A stretch of 64,000 bases of DNA from Streptomyces sp. NBC_01232. GTDB lineage: Bacteria > Actinomycetota > Actinomycetes > Streptomycetales > Streptomycetaceae. Shown one piece after another: positions 1 to 7,994 of the stretch; within the stretch, counting starts at the first letter, position 1; each line of letters opens with the position of its first letter. Below the pieces are notes generated by a model. The model was not told the origin of the DNA and ran no database searches. It was given only the letters and a program-made list of their open reading frames with translations. The DNA lies in the NCBI RefSeq assembly GCF_035989885.1, contig NZ_CP108518.1:2856501-2920500 (forward strand). Direction: 5' to 3'. The position numbers and the translations under genes were made by a program.

Positions 1-311
1 TCCAGGGCGACAACCTCGACCGGAACCTCGACCTGGTGGAGGCCCTGCGCAAGGTGGCCGAGAGCAAGGGCGTGAGCGTCGCCCAGACCGCCATCGCCTG
101 GGTGCTCGCGCAGGGGCCGCGGCACGGGGTCGACATCGTGCCGCTGGTGGGTGCCCGACGCCGGGACCGGCTCGCCGAGGCACTGGGTGCCATGGACGTC
201 ACCCTCGACGCCGCCGACCTGGCTGCCGTCGAGGAGGCCGTCCCGGCCGGCGCCGCGGCGGGCGAGAGGTACCCGGCAGCGCAGATGGCCCACCTCGACA
301 GTGAGCACTGA
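1..311 (+). CDS. aldo/keto reductase, C-terminal part (5' end outside window)
   Basis: The frame is open from base 3 to a TGA at 309-311, so only about the last 100 residues are present. They contain the QTAIAWVLAQ helix and a VPLVGAR segment, the usual C-terminal barrel signature of NADPH-dependent aldo/keto reductases, and the helix after it (DVTLDAADLAAVEEAVP) that closes this family. Such enzymes reduce carbonyl compounds in the cytoplasm; the substrate cannot be read here. The TetR gene starts 21 bp downstream on the same strand, so the reductase may be a target of that regulator. The family call is firm; the active-site Asp-Tyr-Lys-His residues lie upstream of the window. Confidence 0.85.
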   Translation, partial: QGDNLDRNLDLVEALRKVAESKGVSVAQTAIAWVLAQGPRHGVDIVPLVGARRRDRLAEALGAMDVTLDAADLAAVEEAVPAGAAAGERYPAAQMAHLDSEH

Positions 312-332
312 GCTGACGGTACGGTCGTACCC
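295..332 (+). promoter_or_regulatory. candidate leaderless tetR promoter with overlapping operator palindrome
   Basis: A perfect 6-2-6 palindrome, GGTACG-GT-CGTACC, lies at 318-331, ending one base before the tetR ATG at 333. It overlaps a TANNNT -10 candidate (TACGGT, 320-325); a TCGACA -35 candidate lies at 295-300 with a 19-bp spacer. Transcription would begin at or next to the ATG, which fits the lack of a Shine-Dalgarno sequence. The palindrome is seen directly; its role as an autoregulatory TetR operator is inference. Confidence 0.5.
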
Positions 333-926
333 ATGTCCCCCGCTGCTGCCGAGCCACTGACCCCCGAGCGCATCCTCGAAACCACCGAGGAGGTGCTGCG
401 CCGCTTCGGCCCCACCAAGGCGACCGTGGTGGACGTGGCCCGCGCGCTGGGCGTCAGCCACGGCAGCGTGTACCGGCACTTCCCGTCGAAGGCGGCGCTG
501 CGCGAGGCCGTCACGGACCGCTGGCTCGCCAGGAGCGTGGTCCTGCTGGAGGAGATCACCTCCGACCCCACGGGGAGCGCCCCGTCCAAGCTGGAGGCGT
601 GGCTGGAGGCCCTCTTCGAGGCCAAGCGCCACAAGGCGGGCGACGACCCGGAACTGTTCGCCACCTACACGGTGCTGATCACCGAGAACAGCGACGTGGT
701 GGACGCGCACCTGACCGAGCTGATCGACCAGCTGGGCCGGATCATCGCCGAGGGCGTCGCGGCCGGCACTCTCGCCGCCGACGATGTGCCGGCGGCGGCC
801 CGCGCGGTCTTCGACGCCACCGGCCGTTTCCACGACCCGCAGTACGCGGCCGACTGGCTCTCGCCGACGATCATCACCGAGTTCGAGGCGGTCACCGCCC
901 TCGTGCTCCGGGGCCTGCGCGCCTGA
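333..926 (+). CDS. TetR/AcrR family transcriptional regulator
   Basis: A 197-residue one-domain repressor. Residues about 12-58 form the TetR helix-turn-helix: a helix with ILETTEEVLRRFG, then VVDVARALGVSHGSVYRHF and the typical SKAALREAV ending. The rest is a helical ligand and dimerisation domain, with the C-terminal segment (FHDPQYAADWLSPTI) found in actinobacterial members of this group. The start is the first ATG after the reductase; no Shine-Dalgarno sequence precedes it, in keeping with a leaderless transcript. It probably represses itself and perhaps the preceding reductase. The ligand is unknown. Length is normal for TetR proteins. Confidence 0.92.
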   Translation: MSPAAAEPLTPERILETTEEVLRRFGPTKATVVDVARALGVSHGSVYRHFPSKAALREAVTDRWLARSVVLLEEITSDPTGSAPSKLEAWLEALFEAKRHKAGDDPELFATYTVLITENSDVVDAHLTELIDQLGRIIAEGVAAGTLAADDVPAAARAVFDATGRFHDPQYAADWLSPTIITEFEAVTALVLRGLRA

Positions 927-1064
927 CACGGGAAGGCCACCAGCCGGAATCAGACACTCCGGACAACTTGATGATCATTTTGGACGCGTTTGGGTTGTTC
1001 GCGTCCCGTCAAACTCCTTACGGTCCCCCTGCCGCACTTCATCTGGCACGTCTCAGGGGGAACC

Positions 1065-1778
1065 ATGTCCGCTTCGGCAACTCAAGACACACAACCGGCG
1101 CCCCCCAAGCGCTCGGGCGGCGCCGCCGCACTCGGCTGGATCCTGACCATCGGGCTCAACGTGGTCGCGCCGATCATCACGTACAACGTGCTCACCGAGG
1201 ACCACGGCTGGAGCGAGTTCTCCGCGCTGCTTCTGAGCAGCGCCTGGCCGGTGCTCGACAGCGTCATCAGCCTGGCCTGGCGGCGCAAGCTCGACGAGTT
1301 CGCCGTCGTCACCCTGGTTTTCCTGGTGATCATCGCGGTCGTCTCGCTCGTCGGCGCGCACTCGGCCCGCGCCCTGCTCATCAAGGACTCGGGGGTCACC
1401 GGGCTGTTCGGGCTGCTCTGCCTGGCGACGCTGCTCGCGCCGCGCCCGCTGATGTTCTACTTCGGCCGCAAGTTCGCCACCGACGGCACCCCCGAGAGCA
1501 CCGCCTGGTGGAACGGCCTGTGGCAGTACGAGGGCTTCCGCACCAGCATGAACCGGATGACGCTGGTGTGGGGCGTCGCGTACGTCACCGAGGCCGTCGT
1601 CCGCGTCGTCCTGGCGTTCACGCTCAGCACCAGGACCATGGTGGTGGTCAGCCCGGTCATGATCTACGGGGTGCTCGCCGCGCTCGGTGTGTGGACCGCC
1701 ATGTACGGGAAGCGGTCCAGGGCCGAGGGAGAGCGCCGCGCGGCCGAGGCGGCGGCCCGGGCGGAAGCGGCCTCCTGA
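1065..1778 (+). CDS. VC0807-like integral membrane protein
   Basis: A 237-residue membrane protein resembling the family named after VC0807, common in Streptomyces and without an established biochemical role. After a short polar N-terminus there are about five to six hydrophobic segments (starting at GWILTIGLNVVAPIITY, then LLLSSAWPVLDSV, FAVVTLVFLVIIAVVSLVG, LFGLLCLATLLAP, and two near the end), with a charged Arg/Glu/Ala-rich cytoplasmic tail. The ATG at 1065 is chosen because AGGGGG (1055-1060) lies 4 bp before it; an earlier in-frame start at 990 has no ribosome-binding site and adds residues unlike a membrane protein start. It appears monocistronic and ends before a strong terminator. 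Confidence 0.8.
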   Translation: MSASATQDTQPAPPKRSGGAAALGWILTIGLNVVAPIITYNVLTEDHGWSEFSALLLSSAWPVLDSVISLAWRRKLDEFAVVTLVFLVIIAVVSLVGAHSARALLIKDSGVTGLFGLLCLATLLAPRPLMFYFGRKFATDGTPESTAWWNGLWQYEGFRTSMNRMTLVWGVAYVTEAVVRVVLAFTLSTRTMVVVSPVMIYGVLAALGVWTAMYGKRSRAEGERRAAEAAARAEAAS

Positions 1779-1797
1779 TCCGGGCCCGCCCCACGCA

Positions 1798-1844
1798 AAG
1801 ACCGGTGGCCCGGTGCGCTGCGAGCGCACCGGGCCACCGGTCTT
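1798..1844. terminator. bidirectional terminator between convergent genes
   Basis: A perfect 22-bp inverted repeat (1798-1819 and 1823-1844) with a 3-nt loop lies between the convergent ends of the VC0807-like gene and glyS. It begins AAG and ends CTT, with no clear U-tract, as is usual for Streptomyces terminators. Confidence 0.85.
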
Positions 1845-1857
1845 CGTACGTCAGGAC

Positions 1858-3240
1858 CTAGCAGCCGAGCAGACGGCTGCCGAGGTAGGCCTGGATCTGG
1901 TCCAGGGAGACGCGCTCCTGCTTCATGGTGTCGCGCTCGCGCACGGTCACCGCGTTGTCGTCCAGGGTGTCGAAGTCGACGGTGACGCAGAACGGCGTAC
2001 CGATCTCGTCCTGGCGGCGGTAGCGGCGGCCGATGGCGCCCGCGTCGTCGAACTCGATGTTCCAGTTCTTGCGCAGGTCGGCGGCGAGGCCCTTGGCCTT
2101 CGGCGACAGCTGCGGGTTGCGGGACAGCGGCAGGACGGCGACCTTGATCGGGGCCAGGCGCGGGTCGAGGCGCATCACGGTGCGCTTCTCCATGACGCCC
2201 TTGGCGTTGGGGGCCTCGTCCTCGTTGTACGCGTCGAGCATGAAGGCGAGCATGGCGCGGTTGACACCGGCCGCCGGCTCGATGACGTACGGGGTGTAGC
2301 GCTCACCGGCCTCCTGGTCGAAGTAGGTGAGGTCCTGGCCGGAGGCGGCGGAGTGCGCCTTGAGGTCGAAGTCCGTGCGGTTGGCCACACCCTCGAGCTC
2401 GGAGAACTCGTTGCCACCGAAGTTGAAGCGGTACTCGATGTCGGCGGTGCGCTTCGAGTAGTGGGACAGCTTCTCCTTCGGGTGGTCGTACCAGCGGATG
2501 TTCTCCTCGCGGATGCCGAGGTCGCGGTACCAGTTCCACCGCTCCTGCATCCAGTACTCCTGCCACTGCTCGTCCTCGCCCGGCTTGACGAAGAACTCCA
2601 TCTCCATCTGCTCGAACTCGCGCGTGCGGAAGATGAAGTTGCCCGGAGTGATCTCGTTCCGGAAGGACTTGCCCATCTGCGCGATGCCGAAGGGGGGCTT
2701 CTTGCGCGAAGTGACCTGCACCTGGGCGAAGTTGGTGAAGATGCCCTGGGCGGTCTCGGGGCGCAGGTACGCCTTCGAGCCGGTGTCCTGGGTCGGACCG
2801 AGGTGGGTCTCCAGCATGCCGGAGAACTGCTTGGGCTCGGTGAACTGGCCCTTCACACCGCAGTTGGGGCAGTTGATGTCGGCGAGACCATTGGCGGGCA
2901 CACGGCCGTGCTTGGCCTCGTACGCCTCTTCAAGGTGGTCCGCGCGGTGGCGCTTGTGACACGAGGTGCACTCGGTCAGCGGGTCCGAGAAAGTGGCGAC
3001 GTGGCCCGAGGCCACCCACACCTCGGGGGCCAGGATCACGGAGGAGTCGATACCGACGATGTCCTCACGCCCGGTGACCATCGCCTTCCACCACTGGCGC
3101 TTGATGTTCTCCTTGAGCTCGACACCGAGCGGGCCGTAGTCCCAGGCGGCCTTGGAGCCGCCGTAGATCTCACTGCACGGGAAAACGAAGCCACGGCGCT
3201 TGCTCAGGCTGACGATGGTTTCGATCTTGTCGGCGGCCAC
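1858..3240 (-). CDS. glyS: glycyl-tRNA synthetase, single-subunit class II type
   Basis: Cytoplasmic enzyme that charges tRNA-Gly with glycine using ATP. The 460-residue protein is the homodimeric bacterial/eukaryotic-type GlyRS. It begins near [18 protein letters not shown] (motif 1 region), carries a zinc-type insertion with CTSC near residue 100 and CPNC near residue 135, motif 2 ([19 protein letters not shown]), and a motif 3 region with [11 protein letters not shown]. An anticodon-binding domain follows ([17 protein letters not shown]). The ATG at 3240 is the natural start. It is divergent from znuA, and because the enzyme probably binds zinc the neighbourhood may be more than chance, but I see no Zur box clearly placed for glyS. 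Confidence 0.97.
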   Translation of the reverse strand: MAADKIETIVSLSKRRGFVFPCSEIYGGSKAAWDYGPLGVELKENIKRQWWKAMVTGREDIVGIDSSVILAPEVWVASGHVATFSDPLTECTSCHKRHRADHLEEAYEAKHGRVPANGLADINCPNCGVKGQFTEPKQFSGMLETHLGPTQDTGSKAYLRPETAQGIFTNFAQVQVTSRKKPPFGIAQMGKSFRNEITPGNFIFRTREFEQMEMEFFVKPGEDEQWQEYWMQERWNWYRDLGIREENIRWYDHPKEKLSHYSKRTADIEYRFNFGGNEFSELEGVANRTDFDLKAHSAASGQDLTYFDQEAGERYTPYVIEPAAGVNRAMLAFMLDAYNEDEAPNAKGVMEKRTVMRLDPRLAPIKVAVLPLSRNPQLSPKAKGLAADLRKNWNIEFDDAGAIGRRYRRQDEIGTPFCVTVDFDTLDDNAVTVRERDTMKQERVSLDQIQAYLGSRLLGC

Positions 3241-3358
3241 GGTGCTCTCTTCATTACGAGGACGAACGGCGAAGCCTTTAGATTACCGGCGCCCGCACCC
3301 CCCCTTTCAAATCGGTTCCCGTTCCAGGCCCGGCCACCCAGGCCTCCCACCTGCGTTT

Positions 3359-3396
3359 TTGACAATCGTTTCCATCTTTGATGAAAATGGATGTCA
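3359..3396 (+). promoter_or_regulatory. znuA promoter with Zur-box-like palindrome at the start codon
   Basis: A perfect TTGACA -35 lies at 3359-3364. About 18 bp downstream is a weak -10 (GAAAAT, 3383-3388). The element TGAAAATGGATGTCA (3382-3396) is an imperfect palindrome close to the TGAAAATGATTTTCA-type Zur box known from streptomycetes. Transcription would start at or near the ATG at 3396, giving a leaderless mRNA, and bound Zur would cover the -10 and start site. The sequence elements are seen; regulation by Zur is inferred from them and from zur lying in the same gene group. Confidence 0.7.
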
Positions 3397-4367
3397 TGAA
3401 CGTACGCCGCCTCATACCCACCGCCGCCCTCGCCGGAGCCGTCGCCCTCGGCGCGACGACCCTGACCGCCTGCTCCGGAGCCGCCGCGGACGACGCCGGT
3501 GCGGACGGCAAGCTGGGCGTGACGGCCTCGTTCTACCCTCTGCAGTTCCTCGCCGAGCAGATCGGCAAGGACCACGTGCGGGTCACCACCCTGACCAAGC
3601 CGGGTGTGGAGCCGCACGACCTGGAGATCACCCCGAAGCAGACCAGCCGCCTCGGCCGGTCCGACGTGGTCCTCTACCTCAAGTCCCTCCAGCCCGCCGT
3701 CGACAAGGCCGTCGCCCAGTCCGGCGTGAAGACGGTCGTCGACGCCGCCGCCCTCACCTCGACGGAGTCCCACGGCGCCGCCGGCCACTCGCACGAGGGC
3801 GAGGAGGGCCACGGCGACGACCACGGACACAGCCACGGCGGGGACGGCAAGGACCCGCACGTCTGGCTCGACCCGGTCAAGTACGCCGAGATCGCCAAGG
3901 GCTTCGGCGCGGCCCTGGAGAAGGCCGACCCCGGCCACGCGGCGGACTACCGGAAGAACACCGACGAACTCGTGGCCAAGCTGACCGCGCTGAACACCGA
4001 GTTCGAGGGCGGCTTGAAGAACACGGCCACCAAGACCTTCATCACCACCCACTCCGCCTTCGGGCACCTCGCCGAGCGCTACGGCCTCGACCAGGAGGGC
4101 ATCTCCGGCGTCGACCCCGAGGCCGAGCCGAGCCCGGCCCGGATGAAGGATCTTCAGGCCATCGCGAAGAAGGACAATGTCTCCACCGTGTTCTTCGAGA
4201 CCCTGGCCAGCGACAAGACGGCCAACAGCCTCGCCTCGGACACGGGCCTGAAGACCGACGTCCTCGACCCCCTCGAAGGCATCACCGACAAGTCCCAGGG
4301 CGCCGACTACTTCGAGGTCATGCGTTCCAACCTGAAGAACCTCCAGAAGGCGCTCGGAGCCAAGTAG
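3396..4367 (+). CDS. znuA: zinc ABC transporter substrate-binding lipoprotein
   Basis: High-affinity zinc-binding protein that delivers Zn2+ to the ZnuBC membrane transporter. From the ATG at 3396 it has 323 residues: a lipoprotein signal peptide with lipobox TTLTAC (Cys near residue 27), the cluster A-I fold beginning VTASFYPLQFLAEQIG, a His/Glu/Asp-rich loop near residues 130-150 (SHEGEEGHGDDHGHSHGG) typical of zinc rather than manganese binders, then DPHVWLDPVKYA and THSAFGHLAERYG with ligand histidines. In-frame ATGs at 3381 and 3387 and a TTG at 3378 are possible earlier starts, but none has a ribosome-binding site; 3396 matches a leaderless promoter. First gene of znuA-znuC-znuB-zur. 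Confidence 0.93.
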   Translation: MNVRRLIPTAALAGAVALGATTLTACSGAAADDAGADGKLGVTASFYPLQFLAEQIGKDHVRVTTLTKPGVEPHDLEITPKQTSRLGRSDVVLYLKSLQPAVDKAVAQSGVKTVVDAAALTSTESHGAAGHSHEGEEGHGDDHGHSHGGDGKDPHVWLDPVKYAEIAKGFGAALEKADPGHAADYRKNTDELVAKLTALNTEFEGGLKNTATKTFITTHSAFGHLAERYGLDQEGISGVDPEAEPSPARMKDLQAIAKKDNVSTVFFETLASDKTANSLASDTGLKTDVLDPLEGITDKSQGADYFEVMRSNLKNLQKALGAK

Positions 4368-5186
4368 ATGACAGCAGCAACGGAGGCGCGAGCCATGCAG
4401 TCGACGCCGGCACAGTCAGCGGACCAGCCCGTCATATCCCTGCGCGGGGCCACGGCCTCGCTCGGCTCGCGCCCCGTGCTGCGCGGAGTCGACCTCATCG
4501 TCCGCCGCGGCGAGGTCGTCGCCCTGCTCGGCGCCAACGGCTCCGGCAAGTCCACGGCCGTCCGCGCCGTGGTCGGCCAAGTCCCCCTCAGCGGCGGCGA
4601 GCTGTCCCTGTTCGGCACCGACTTCAAGCGCTTCCGGCAATGGTCGCGCATCGGGTACGTCCCGCAGCGCACCACCGCCGCGAGCGGCGTCCCCGCCACC
4701 GTCCGCGAGGTCGTCTCCTCCGGGCGGCTGGCCCGCTCCCGCTTCGGGATCCCGCGCAAGGCCGACCGGGCCGCCGTCATGCGCGCACTGGAGCTGGTGG
4801 AGATGGACGGGTACGCCGACGCCTCGGTCAACGCCCTCTCCGGCGGTCAGCACCAGCGCGTGCTGATCGCCCGGGCCCTCGCCGTGGAACCCGAACTGCT
4901 GATCATGGACGAGCCGATGGCCGGTGTGGACCTCGCCAACCAGGAGGTCCTCGCGAGTGCCCTGCGCGCGCAGGTGGCCGCCGGCGCCACCGTGCTGCTC
5001 GTCCTGCACGAGCTGGGCCCGCTGGAGCCGCTGATCGACCGCGCCGTCGTCCTGCGCGACGGGTGCGTGGTCCATGACGGTCCGCCGCCGGAGGCCGTGG
5101 GACAGCACGCCCTGCCCGGCCACGACCACGTACACCCCCACGCGGCGCACGACGCCGAGCCCCTCCGGACGGGACTGCTGAGCTGA
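4368..5186 (+). CDS. znuC: zinc ABC transporter ATP-binding protein
   Basis: ATPase subunit that powers zinc import with ZnuB. The 272-residue protein has Walker A LLGANGSGKST (about residue 55), a Q-loop near GYVPQRT, the ABC signature LSGGQHQR, Walker B LLIMDEPMAGVD and the H-loop LVLHE. A His-rich C-terminal tail (GHDHVHPHAAH) resembles that of ZnuA and may bind metal. The ATG at 4368 directly abuts the znuA stop; a second ATG at 4395 has a better Shine-Dalgarno sequence (GGAGG at 4382-4386, 8-nt spacing) and could be the true start, shortening the protein by 9 residues. Co-transcribed with znuA and overlapping znuB by one base. Confidence 0.93.
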   Translation: MTAATEARAMQSTPAQSADQPVISLRGATASLGSRPVLRGVDLIVRRGEVVALLGANGSGKSTAVRAVVGQVPLSGGELSLFGTDFKRFRQWSRIGYVPQRTTAASGVPATVREVVSSGRLARSRFGIPRKADRAAVMRALELVEMDGYADASVNALSGGQHQRVLIARALAVEPELLIMDEPMAGVDLANQEVLASALRAQVAAGATVLLVLHELGPLEPLIDRAVVLRDGCVVHDGPPPEAVGQHALPGHDHVHPHAAHDAEPLRTGLLS

Positions 5187-6049
5187 TGGACCTCCTCCAG
5201 GACCCCTTCATGGTGCGTGCGCTGATCGCCGCCGGACTGGTCGGACTGACCGCCCCGGCCATCGGCACGTACCTCGTCCAGCGCCGTCAGGCGGTCATGG
5301 GCGACGGCCTCGGCCACGTGGCCATGACCGGCGTCGCGCTGGGCTTCGTGCTCCACACCAGCCCGGTGTGGATGGCCACGCTCGTCGCGGTCATCGGTGC
5401 GATCGCCATGGAGATGATCCGGGCCCGCGGCAAGACCAGCGGCGACGTCGCGCTCGCGATGCTCTTCTACGGCGGCCTGGCGGGCGGCGTCATGATCATC
5501 AATGTCGGCGGCGGCACCACGGCCATGCTGCTGGGCTCGATGTTCGGCTCGATCACCACCGTGTCCGCGTCGGACGTCGTCGCCATGGTGATCCTGGCGG
5601 TCTTCGTCCTCTCCGTCACCGTCGGACTGCGCCGCCAGTTCTTCGCCGTCTGCCAGGACGAGGAGTTCGCCCGCGTCACGGGGCTGCCCGTGCGGGCGCT
5701 GAACCTGCTGATCGCGATCACCGCCGCCGTCACCGTCACCGTCGCGATGCGCATCGTCGGCCTGCTGCTGGTCAGCGCCATGATGGTGATCCCGGTCGCG
5801 GCCGCGCAGCGCCTGACGCGCGGTTTCGCCGCCACCCTCGGCCTGGGCATGGCCATCAGCCTCACCGTCGCGCTGACCGGCACGACGGCCACGTACTACC
5901 TCGACGCGCCCTCGGGTGCGACGATCGTGCTCCTCGCGATCGCCGTCTTCATGGCGATGACGGCCCTGTCCGCCCCCCTGGCCCGACGCCGGGCCAGAGC
6001 GGCGCTCGCGGCCGAAGAGGTCTGCACGGGCGACGATGTGAAGGTCTAG
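5186..6049 (+). CDS. znuB: zinc ABC transporter permease
   Basis: Membrane channel subunit of the zinc importer (ABC-3 family). The 287 residues form about eight hydrophobic segments, starting ALIAAGLVGLTAPAIGTYLV, with the conserved VMGDGLGHVAMTGVALG motif after the first helix and the C-terminal helix pair VGLLLVSAMMVIPVAAAQ typical of metal ABC-3 permeases. Its ATG overlaps the znuC stop (TGATG), so the two are translationally coupled. It is followed after 42 bp by zur, making the regulator part of the same probable transcript. Confidence 0.94.
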   Translation: MDLLQDPFMVRALIAAGLVGLTAPAIGTYLVQRRQAVMGDGLGHVAMTGVALGFVLHTSPVWMATLVAVIGAIAMEMIRARGKTSGDVALAMLFYGGLAGGVMIINVGGGTTAMLLGSMFGSITTVSASDVVAMVILAVFVLSVTVGLRRQFFAVCQDEEFARVTGLPVRALNLLIAITAAVTVTVAMRIVGLLLVSAMMVIPVAAAQRLTRGFAATLGLGMAISLTVALTGTTATYYLDAPSGATIVLLAIAVFMAMTALSAPLARRRARAALAAEEVCTGDDVKV

Positions 6050-6091
6050 CGGGCTGGCACAATGGCCGCAGGCCTATACGAGGAGGAACCG

Positions 6092-6520
6092 GTGGCGACT
6101 GCGCCTGGCGAGATGAATACCGCGCCAGTACGAGGGCGATCCACCCGGCAGCGGGCCGCGGTCGCGGCGGCGCTGGACGAGGTGGACGAATTCCGCAGCG
6201 CCCAGGAGCTCCACGACATGCTCAAGCACCGCGGCGACTCCGTGGGCCTGACCACCGTCTACCGCACCCTGCAGTCCCTCGCGGACGCCGGTGAGGTCGA
6301 TGTCCTGCGCACCAGCGACGGCGAGTCCGTCTACCGCCGCTGTTCCACCGGCGACCACCACCATCACCTGGTCTGCCGCAAGTGCGGCAAGGCGGTCGAG
6401 GTGGAGGGACCGGCCGTGGAGAAGTGGGCCGAGTCCATTGCGGCCGAGCACGGCTATGTGAACGTGGCGCACACGGTGGAGATCTTCGGCACCTGCGCCG
6501 ACTGCGCGGCCGCGGGCTAG
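6092..6520 (+). CDS. zur: zinc uptake regulator, Fur family
   Basis: Zinc-responsive repressor of zinc uptake genes. From the GTG at 6092 it has 142 residues: a winged-helix domain (TRQRAAVAAALDEVDEF, then VGLTTVYRTLQSLADAGEVDV) and a metal/dimer domain with HHHHLVCRKCGKAVEVEG and a second CADC pair near the end, the structural zinc site of Fur-family proteins. The GTG is preferred because AGGAGG (6081-6086) lies 5 bp before it; an ATG at 6062 would add ten residues without a ribosome-binding site. It probably closes the znuACB transcript and feeds back on the znuA promoter. Its TAG stop lies in the first arm of a palindromic element. Confidence 0.94.
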   Translation: MATAPGEMNTAPVRGRSTRQRAAVAAALDEVDEFRSAQELHDMLKHRGDSVGLTTVYRTLQSLADAGEVDVLRTSDGESVYRRCSTGDHHHHLVCRKCGKAVEVEGPAVEKWAESIAAEHGYVNVAHTVEIFGTCADCAAAG

Positions 6521-6573
6521 GTCGTCTCTTTCGGATCTTGTCGGCCCGGCAAGATCCGAAAGAGACGACCTAG
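6517..6573. repeat. palindromic mini-element with CTAG target duplication (MITE-like); also acts as a terminator-like hairpin
   Basis: A perfect 24-bp inverted repeat (6517-6540 and 6550-6573) flanks a 9-nt loop. The outer four bases on each side are CTAG, so it can also be read as a 49-bp palindrome (6521-6569) between duplicated CTAG sites. The left CTAG holds the zur TAG stop and the right CTAG holds the stop of the convergent YcxB-like gene. IS5-type elements often duplicate CTAG or similar sites, so this looks like a non-autonomous insertion. No transposase is present. Confidence 0.75.
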
Positions 6574-7151
6574 ATCCTGCGCAGGTTCCGCTCCAGGACC
6601 GCGCGCAGCCGGTCGGCGTCGGCCGGGGCCTGGGCTCCGCGCTTCGGCAGCACCTGGACGGCGCTCTCGCGCCTGCCGCCGAAGAGGAGGAACAGCTCCG
6701 GCGTCTCGGCGTATGCAGGGAAGCCCGGCCAGTCGACCGTCACGGCCTCGATTTCGCCCGTGGTGGCGGCGCCCAGCTCGTCGACGACCGTGCGGCACTG
6801 CCCGTACCGCTCCGCCGCGGCGTACGCCTGGCGAACCGTGCTGCGCCGGGCCCATCCGAGGGCGACCACCGCGATGCCCGTGGTGATCACCGTCGAGATC
6901 GTGGTCGCGGCCGGGCCGGAGCCCCGGAACACCCCCAGTCCCACCATGACGGCGGGCGGCAGCAGCAGGATCAGCAGCGCCTCCAGCCGGCCTGCGGCGG
7001 TCCGGCGGGCCCGGATCCGGGCGGCGCCCCGGAGGTCGGCGAGCGTCAGCCGGTAGACGAGCACGACCTGCTCGCCCGTCTGCCCGGCCCGCTCGCCGCT
7101 GCCCTCGGCCTGACCTGTGTGTTCCCCGCCCGTGTTCACACGGGTGACCAT
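6570..7151 (-). CDS. YcxB-like membrane protein
   Basis: A 193-residue protein with the layout of the YcxB family: a polar N-terminus, a segment like VYRLTLADLRGAARIRAR, two close transmembrane helices (ALLILLLPPAVMVGLGVF and a second one beginning ISTVITTGIAVVALGWA), then a beta-rich soluble domain containing VDWPGFPAYAETPELFLLFGG. The molecular function of this family is unknown. The start codon is a GTG or similar at 7151, 10 bp from the end of uppS upstream. The last codons lie in the palindromic element. It is in line with uppS and recO and may be co-transcribed with them. Confidence 0.7.
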   Translation of the reverse strand: MVTRVNTGGEHTGQAEGSGERAGQTGEQVVLVYRLTLADLRGAARIRARRTAAGRLEALLILLLPPAVMVGLGVFRGSGPAATTISTVITTGIAVVALGWARRSTVRQAYAAAERYGQCRTVVDELGAATTGEIEAVTVDWPGFPAYAETPELFLLFGGRRESAVQVLPKRGAQAPADADRLRAVLERNLRRI

Positions 7152-7161
7152 AGGCCGCGGC

Positions 7162-7983
7162 TCAGCCCGTGGCGCCCTCGGACTGGTTCGGGACGGCCCC
7201 GCCGAAGCGGCGGTCGCGCTGGGCGTACTCCAGGCACGCCGCCCAGAGGTTGCGGCGGTCGAAGTCCGGCCACAGCACGTCCTGGAAGACCATCTCGGCG
7301 TACGCGCTCTGCCAGAGCAGGTAGTTGGAGGTGCGCTGCTCCCCGCTGGGGCGCAGGAAGAGGTCCACGTCCGGCATGTCCGGGTAGTACATGTACTTCG
7401 CGAAGGTCTTCTCGTTCACCTTCGACGGGTCCAGCCGGCCGGCGGCCACATCACGGGCGATGGCCTGAGCCGCGTCCGAGATCTCCGCGCGGCCGCCGTA
7501 GTTGACGCAGAAGTACAGGGTCATGGCGTCGTTGTCGACGGTCTGCTCCTGTGCGACCTGGAGCTCCTGGACGACCGACTTCCACATCTTCGGCATGCGG
7601 CCGACCCAGCGGATGCGGATGCCGAGCTCGTTCATCTCGTCGCGGCGGCGCCGGATCACGTCGCGGTTGAAGTTCATGAGGAAGCGGACCTCGTCGGGGG
7701 AGCGCTTCCAGTTCTCCGTCGAGAAGGCATACAGGGAGAGGTTCTTGACGCCCATCTCCAGGCAGCCCTTGAGCACGTCGAGCACGACGCCCTCGCCGAC
7801 CTTGTGGCCCTCGGTGCGCGGCAGCCCGCGCTCCTTGGCCCAGCGGCCGTTGCCGTCCATGACGATGGCCACGTGGTTCGGGACCAGCTCGCCGGGGATC
7901 TTCGGCGGAACCGCGCCGGACGGGTGCGGCTCGGGAACCTTGTACTCGCGGCGAGAGCGCCCCAGAATCCCGCGTCGTGCCAT
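7162..7983 (-). CDS. uppS: isoprenyl transferase (undecaprenyl diphosphate synthase family)
   Basis: Adds isopentenyl units in cis to make the polyprenyl diphosphate carrier used for peptidoglycan and other wall polymers. The 273-residue protein contains [17 protein letters not shown] with the catalytic Asp, the [14 protein letters not shown] motif, and the C-terminal [15 protein letters not shown] substrate-binding motif. The ATG at 7983 is preceded by AGGAG at a good distance; a longer open frame to 8097 runs into recO and is not needed. It follows recO by only 11 bp, so the two are an operon. Actinobacteria often have several such enzymes, so the chain length made by this one is not fixed by sequence alone. 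Confidence 0.95.
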   Translation of the reverse strand: MARRGILGRSRREYKVPEPHPSGAVPPKIPGELVPNHVAIVMDGNGRWAKERGLPRTEGHKVGEGVVLDVLKGCLEMGVKNLSLYAFSTENWKRSPDEVRFLMNFNRDVIRRRRDEMNELGIRIRWVGRMPKMWKSVVQELQVAQEQTVDNDAMTLYFCVNYGGRAEISDAAQAIARDVAAGRLDPSKVNEKTFAKYMYYPDMPDVDLFLRPSGEQRTSNYLLWQSAYAEMVFQDVLWPDFDRRNLWAACLEYAQRDRRFGGAVPNQSEGATG

Positions 7984-7994
7984 GTGCCCAGCTC

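Noticed and set aside
6062..6091. Earlier ATG start for zur
   Set aside because: No Shine-Dalgarno sequence there, whereas the GTG at 6092 has AGGAGG at the right distance.
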